Shown: positions 59,986-64,000 of the stretch, one piece after another | How positions within the stretch are numbered: the first letter of the stretch is position 1 | How the letters are laid out: each line of letters begins with the position of its first letter | Source: Amycolatopsis nivea | GTDB taxonomy: Bacteria; Actinomycetota; Actinomycetes; Mycobacteriales; Pseudonocardiaceae | Assembly: GCF_004522235.1 (NCBI RefSeq) | Contig: NZ_SDLT01000015.1 | Coordinates: 16,058 to 80,057 of the forward strand | Direction of reading: 5' to 3' | Length of the DNA stretch: 64,000 bases | Notes under the pieces: model-generated | Told to the model about the DNA's origin: nothing | Database searches by the model: none | Seen by the model: the letters and a program-made list of their open reading frames with translations, nothing else | Made by a program: the position numbers and the translations under genes

Positions 59986-61299
59986 ATGGCCCAGGAGAAC
60001 ACGTCCCCCGGCACCCCGGCACCGCACCCGGTGCCGCACGCGCAGGGCGCCGGCCATGCCGCGCCTCCGGTGCCGCCCGCCGAGCCCGCCCCCGCCACCT
60101 GGGGCCGGGTCGACGGGGAAGGCACCGTTTACGTCTTCACCGCCGACGGCGAACGCGAGGTCGGGGTCTGGCAGGCAGGCACGCCCGAGGAAGGCCTGCT
60201 GCACTACGCGCGCCGCTTCGACGACGTGCGCACCGAGGTCGAACTGCTCGAAACGCGGCTGAACTCCGGAGCGGGCGACCCGAAGCACGCCCTCTCCAGC
60301 GCCACCCAGATCCGCGACGGGCTCGGCGAGGCGGCCGTGGTCGGCGACCTGAAGGCGCTCGCCGCACGGCTCGAGTTCGTGATCGGGCTGGCGGAGAAGG
60401 CGCTGGTCAACGTCAAGCACGAGCGAGAGGAAGCGCGGGCGGCGGCCGTGGCGCGCAAGCAGGCGCTGGCCGACGAGGCGGAGAAGATCGCCGCCGAGTC
60501 CACCCAGTGGAAGGCCGCGGGCGACCGGCTGCGCGCGATCCTCGACGAGTGGAAGACGGTCAAGGGCGTCGACCGCAAGACCGACGACGAGCTGTGGAAG
60601 CGCTTCTCGAAGGCGCGCGAGGCGTTCAACCGCCGTCGCGGCTCGCACTTCGCCGAGCTGGACAAGCAGCGGGCGAGCGCGAAGCAGCGCAAGGAAGAGC
60701 TGATCGCCGAGGCCGAGGCGCTGTCCGACTCGGACGACTGGGGCGCCACCGCGGGCCGGTACAAGGACCTGATGGCCGAGTGGAAGGCCGCCGGACGCGC
60801 GCCCAAGGACAGCGACGAGGCGCTGTGGCAGCGGTTCCGCGCGGCGCAGGACGCGTTCTTCGCCCGCCGCTCGGCCGTGTTCTCCGAGCGCGACGCGGAG
60901 TTCGCCGGCAACGCTCAGCGCAAGGAAGAACTGCTGGTCGAGGCCGAGAAGATCGACGTGGCGGCCAACCTCGAGGCGGCCAAGTCGGCGCTGCGGCGGA
61001 TCCAGGAGCAGTGGGACGAGATCGGCAAGGTCCCGCGCGAGCGCATCCGCGAACTGGACGGGCGGCTCAAGGCGGTGCAGGACGCGGTGAAGTCCGCTGA
61101 GGACAGCCGCTGGCGCCGCACCGACCCGGAGGCGCAGGCGCGGGCCGCGCAGTTCCGCGAGCGCGTCGAGCAGTTCGAATCGCAGGCCGCCAAGGCCAGG
61201 GCCGCCGGCGACGAACGGCGGGCGAAGAAGGCCGAGGAGCAGGCCTCCCAGTGGCGGGAATGGATGGAGGCCGCGGAAGCCGCGGTCGCCGATCGCTGA
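59986..61299 (+). CDS. DUF349 domain protein
   Basis: 437 residues. Pro/Ala-rich N-terminus (1-40), then helical repeats of the DUF349 type (WKAAGDRLRAILDEWKTVKG, RYKDLMAEWKAAGRAPKDSDEALWQRFRAA, IQEQWDEIGKVPRERI), and a basic/acidic coiled-coil C-terminus. Cytoplasmic; function unknown though the family occurs near cell-envelope and RNA-modification genes. ATG with AAGGAG. Corresponds to Rv2731. Confidence 0.88.
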   Translation: MAQENTSPGTPAPHPVPHAQGAGHAAPPVPPAEPAPATWGRVDGEGTVYVFTADGEREVGVWQAGTPEEGLLHYARRFDDVRTEVELLETRLNSGAGDPKHALSSATQIRDGLGEAAVVGDLKALAARLEFVIGLAEKALVNVKHEREEARAAAVARKQALADEAEKIAAESTQWKAAGDRLRAILDEWKTVKGVDRKTDDELWKRFSKAREAFNRRRGSHFAELDKQRASAKQRKEELIAEAEALSDSDDWGATAGRYKDLMAEWKAAGRAPKDSDEALWQRFRAAQDAFFARRSAVFSERDAEFAGNAQRKEELLVEAEKIDVAANLEAAKSALRRIQEQWDEIGKVPRERIRELDGRLKAVQDAVKSAEDSRWRRTDPEAQARAAQFRERVEQFESQAAKARAAGDERRAKKAEEQASQWREWMEAAEAAVADR

Positions 61300-61310
61300 T
61301 CCGCGGACGT

Positions 61311-61345
61311 AAAAGGGCCGGTACCCGCGGGTACCGGCCCTTTTT
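61311..61345. terminator. Bidirectional Rho-independent terminator
   Basis: AAAAGGGCCGGTACC and GGTACCGGCCCTTTTT around a CGCG loop: a perfect stem with U tracts in both directions, between convergent genes. Confidence 0.95.
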
Positions 61346-61357
61346 ATGCAGTTGGGT

Positions 61358-61834
61358 TCAGGTGCGCGAGAACGCGGTGCGCATCCAGAGCGTCGCCAGG
61401 ACGATCGTCGCGATCCAGGCCACGATCATGCCGATCCCCGGACCGTCCCCCGCCGCTCCGCTGGCGTGCGCGGACTGCTGCGACCAGATCGCCAGCAGGC
61501 CGTCGACCGAGGCGAACCAGCCGCCCGCGGCGCAGCACCACGCGACCCACCAGCGGCGCGACACGAGCGCGACCGCGCCGATGAACACGCCGACGCCGGT
61601 GGACGTCACGGCGAACAGCTGCGGAACCCCGCCCGCCTCGCCGGCCAGCGTCTCCCAGCCCGCGCGGCCCTGAGCCCACGGCAGGATCTGCGCCACGAGC
61701 AGCACGAACATCAGCACCGAGATGGTGAAGCCGCGCCTGCCCAGCTCCACCGTGCGCGCGGCGCGGCGGCCCGCGTCGTCGATCTCGTCGCTCAGCCTGC
61801 GGTCGACCTCGGCCGGCGTTCCCGGTTCGCTCAT
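61358..61834 (-). CDS. Small membrane protein (Rv2732c-position)
   Basis: 158 residues. Short charged cytoplasmic N-terminus (EVDRRLSDEIDDAGRRAARTVELGRRGF), then four membrane helices (about 35-52, 75-92, 95-115, 135-152). Unknown function; it sits directly after miaB in the same order as Rv2732c-Rv2733c. ATG overlaps the miaB stop (ATGA), so the genes are coupled. Confidence 0.85.
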   Translation of the reverse strand: MSEPGTPAEVDRRLSDEIDDAGRRAARTVELGRRGFTISVLMFVLLVAQILPWAQGRAGWETLAGEAGGVPQLFAVTSTGVGVFIGAVALVSRRWWVAWCCAAGGWFASVDGLLAIWSQQSAHASGAAGDGPGIGMIVAWIATIVLATLWMRTAFSRT

Positions 61835-63312
61835 CCTGCACACCCACTCACCGGGGCCGGCTGCGCCGCCGGGGCTCCGAAGCCCGGCAGTCCCAGGGTG
61901 ACCCCGCTCGTCTTGGGCCGAAGACCGGCTTCGGCGTTGTCGCCCGCTCGCGTGCGGCGATGGGTCAGGAGGTCGCCGTCCGCGACCAGGTGGTGCGGCG
62001 CGCCGTAGCTGATCACCGTCTCCACGACGTCGCCCGGCCGGACCGAACGGTCGACGGCCGCACCGGACGGCGTGAAGTGCACCAGCCGTCCGTCGCGGGC
62101 GCGTCCGCTCATCCGGTGCGTCTCCGCGTCCTTGCGCCCCTCGCCCGCGGCGACCAGCAGCTCGACCCGGCGGCCGACCAGTTTGCGGTTCTCTTCCCAG
62201 GAGATCTCGTTCTGCAGCTCGACCAGCCGGTCGTAGCGCTCCTGCACGACCTCCTTCGGCAGCTGGTCCGCCATCTCCGCGGCGGGCGTGCCGGGGCGCT
62301 TCGAGTACTGGAAGGTGAACGCGCTGGAGAACCGCGCGGCGCGGACGACGTCGAGCGTCGCCTGGAAGTCTTCCTCGGTCTCGCCGGGGAAACCGACGAT
62401 GATGTCGGTGGTGATGGCGGCGTCCGGCATCTTGGCGCGCACCTCGTCGAGGATGTTCAGGAACCGCGCCGACCGGTACGACCGGCGCATCTCGCGCAGC
62501 ACCCGGTCCGAACCGGACTGCAGCGGCATGTGCAGCTGGTGGCAGACGTTCGGGGTCTCGGCCATCGCGTCGATCACGTCCGAGGTGAACGCGGCCGGAT
62601 GCGGCGAGGTGAACCGCACGCGCTCCAGCCCGTCGATCCCGCCGGTCGCGCGCAGCAGCTTGCCGAACGCGAGCCGGTCGCCGAACTCGACGCCGTAGGA
62701 GTTCACGTTCTGGCCCAGCAGGGTCACCTCGAGCACGCCCTCGGCGACCAGCGCCTCGACCTCGGCGAGGATCTCGCCGGGACGGCGGTCGCGCTCCTTG
62801 CCGCGCAGCGACGGCACGATGCAGAAGGTGCAGGTGTTGTTGCAGCCGACCGAAACCGACACCCAGCTCGCATAGGACGATTCGCGGCGCGCGGGCAGCG
62901 TGGACGGGAACGTCTCGAGCGATTCGAGGATCTCGACCTCGGCCTCGGCGTTGTGCCGCGCGCGCTCCAGCAGTGCCGGCAGCGAACCGATGTTGTGCGT
63001 CCCGAAGACGACGTCGACCCACGGCGCGCGTTTGACGATGTCGCCGCGGTCCTTCTGCGCGAGACACCCGCCGACGGCGATCTGCATGTCCGGATTGGCG
63101 ACCTTGTCCGGGCGGAGGTGCCCGAGGGTGCCGTAGAGCTTGTTGTCCGCGTTCTCCCGCACGGCGCAGGTGTTGAACACGACCAGATCCGGCTTCGCCT
63201 GCCCGGGAGCGGGGACGTAGCCGGCTTCCTCGAGCTGCCCGGCGAGCCGTTCGGAGTCGTGCACGTTCATCTGGCAGCCGAACGTGCGGATCTGGTACGT
63301 TTTCGCGTTCAT
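61831..63312 (-). CDS. miaB: tRNA-2-methylthio-N6-dimethylallyladenosine synthase
   Basis: 493 residues. N-terminal UPF0004 domain with three cluster cysteines at 13, 49 and 83, radical SAM CxxxCxxC at 157, 161 and 164 (CNNTCTFC), and a C-terminal TRAM domain (about 385-445). Adds the methylthio group to i6A37 made by MiaA. A Gly/Pro/Ala-rich C-terminal tail of about 35 residues is extra. A TAGGCT hexamer lies 8 bases before the ATG. Confidence 0.96.
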   Translation of the reverse strand: MNAKTYQIRTFGCQMNVHDSERLAGQLEEAGYVPAPGQAKPDLVVFNTCAVRENADNKLYGTLGHLRPDKVANPDMQIAVGGCLAQKDRGDIVKRAPWVDVVFGTHNIGSLPALLERARHNAEAEVEILESLETFPSTLPARRESSYASWVSVSVGCNNTCTFCIVPSLRGKERDRRPGEILAEVEALVAEGVLEVTLLGQNVNSYGVEFGDRLAFGKLLRATGGIDGLERVRFTSPHPAAFTSDVIDAMAETPNVCHQLHMPLQSGSDRVLREMRRSYRSARFLNILDEVRAKMPDAAITTDIIVGFPGETEEDFQATLDVVRAARFSSAFTFQYSKRPGTPAAEMADQLPKEVVQERYDRLVELQNEISWEENRKLVGRRVELLVAAGEGRKDAETHRMSGRARDGRLVHFTPSGAAVDRSVRPGDVVETVISYGAPHHLVADGDLLTHRRTRAGDNAEAGLRPKTSGVTLGLPGFGAPAAQPAPVSGCAG

Positions 63313-63455
63313 CGCGCTCCAGCCTAAACCCCGGGTCCCGCGCCGGACCCGGCACCCGGTCGGCGGACGTTATGCGACGCGGTCCGCCATGTATTCCGCT
63401 AATCGGGAAATGTGCCGTTGACCGGGAACGGAAATGCGCCGGAACGGTCGCCGGC

Positions 63456-63476
63456 AAACAATTTTCGCTATTGTTT
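63456..63476. promoter_or_regulatory. Inverted repeat upstream of the secreted protein gene
   Basis: AAACAAT and ATTGTTT with a 7-base spacer in an AT-rich spot, about 70 bases before the GTG at 63546. Candidate operator. Confidence 0.4.
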
Positions 63477-63545
63477 TCCGCGCCCGCCCGAAGATAAGAT
63501 CATCGCCATTGTTCCGAATCGGACCGCCGCCGCTCTGGAGGAAAA

Positions 63546-64000
63546 GTGCGCAAGGTTTTCGCCTGCTCCGCGGCCGCTGTCGCGAGCACGCTCGTCGTCG
63601 CCGCGCTGGCGGCCGCCCCGGTCTCCGCGGAACCGGTTCCGCAGTCGGTCTCCTGGTCGGCCGACCCCGCCGACGGCCCCGGCGCGTTCAACTCGGTCCA
63701 GTGCGCCGACGGCCACTTCAAGACCGCGACCGACGCCGCGAAGGGCAAGGTGTGGGTCGCCGAGCAGCTCGCCCAGGAGGAGCGCTGCGAGGCGGTCGGC
63801 CCGGATCTCGCCGCGGGCAAGACGTTCTACCTCGGCTGGTCGTCGAAGTACCGGATCACCGACTCCACCAGCCGCTACGTGTTCCAGCTGAAATGCAGCC
63901 CGAGCACCGGCACCGCGAACCATCCGATCGTCCTCAAGATCTCCGGCGGCAAACTCCAGCTGGAGGAGTGGACGACCGACCACACCAGCGTCAAGCTGTG
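63546..64000 (+). CDS. Secreted protein resembling polysaccharide lyase (3' end outside window)
   Basis: At least 151 residues visible. Signal peptide (about 1-28, ending APVSA), then a beta-rich domain with QCADGHFKTA, RCEAVGPDLAAGKTFYLGWSSKYRI and RYVFQLKCSPSTGTANHPIVLKISGG, which recalls the jelly-roll of heparin-lyase-like polysaccharide lyases (PL family 13/20 type). GTG start with GGAGG. The catalytic region is beyond the window, so the call is tentative. Confidence 0.6.
   Translation, partial: MRKVFACSAAAVASTLVVAALAAAPVSAEPVPQSVSWSADPADGPGAFNSVQCADGHFKTATDAAKGKVWVAEQLAQEERCEAVGPDLAAGKTFYLGWSSKYRITDSTSRYVFQLKCSPSTGTANHPIVLKISGGKLQLEEWTTDHTSVKL

Overview
This window is high-GC DNA from an actinomycete, most likely a Pseudonocardiaceae member close to Amycolatopsis. 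The basis is the gene set and order (a steroid-type mce operon, lexA/LysM/nrdR/nrdJ, and hflX...dapF-miaA...DUF349...miaB in an order recalling Mycobacterium Rv2718c-Rv2733c), frequent GTG starts, a TTGTCCACA-type DnaA box, actinobacterial SOS boxes (TCGAAC-N4-GTTCGA type) and a DinB-like protein of the mycothiol-related superfamily. The genus call is inference. No rRNA, tRNA, CRISPR array or intact insertion sequence was seen.

Region 1 (1-3.9 kb): a partial PLP aminotransferase, a small unknown protein, an SGNH hydrolase and a methylenetetrahydrofolate reductase-like protein. Region 2 (3.9-18.1 kb): a complete mce4-like lipid/steroid import operon on the minus strand (yrbE-A, yrbE-B, mceA to mceF, two Mce-associated proteins), followed by two short-chain dehydrogenases, a 3Cys ferredoxin and a divergent pair of acyl-CoA dehydrogenases (fadE26/fadE27 type). 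The order matches M. tuberculosis Rv3492c-Rv3505, and a near-perfect KstR operator lies between ferredoxin and fadE26. This region probably imports sterol-like lipids and begins their side-chain degradation. Region 3 (18.1-24.3 kb): a very large GNAT/acyl-CoA-synthetase-like protein acetyltransferase beside an AcuC-type deacetylase, then a secreted DJ-1 family protein and a sulfurtransferase. Region 4 (24.4-27.4 kb): an IdeR/DtxR regulator translationally coupled to galK, then galE.

Region 5 (27.4-43.97 kb) is mixed: DUF4192 protein, secreted M23 peptidase with a textbook terminator, a NarL-type two-component pair, secreted S15 peptidase, DUF4139 protein, CBS-domain protein, MocR-type regulator divergent from a DinB-like protein, a membrane zinc metallopeptidase, a prolyl oligopeptidase, an unknown protein, a TetR-DUF4865-tautomerase operon and a compositionally odd phosphoribosyltransferase-domain gene. 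Region 6 (44-50.3 kb) is the DNA-precursor/SOS block: B12-dependent ribonucleotide reductase, NrdR, a LysM SOS-type membrane protein with internal repeats, and LexA, with three SOS boxes, a candidate NrdR box and three evenly spaced DnaA-like boxes. Region 7 (50.3-64 kb): a degenerate-repeat spacer, a secreted esterase-like propeller, HflX, ArsR/MFS divergent pair, an archaeal-type ValS, a small monooxygenase, DapF, MiaA, a DUF349 protein, a small membrane protein, MiaB and the start of a secreted protein resembling a polysaccharide lyase.

Two window-wide patterns stand out. At least a dozen genes have a TANNNT -10 hexamer ending exactly 6 or 7 bases before the start codon, the signature of leaderless mRNAs. 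Five convergent gene pairs overlap tail to tail by 4 to 25 bases.
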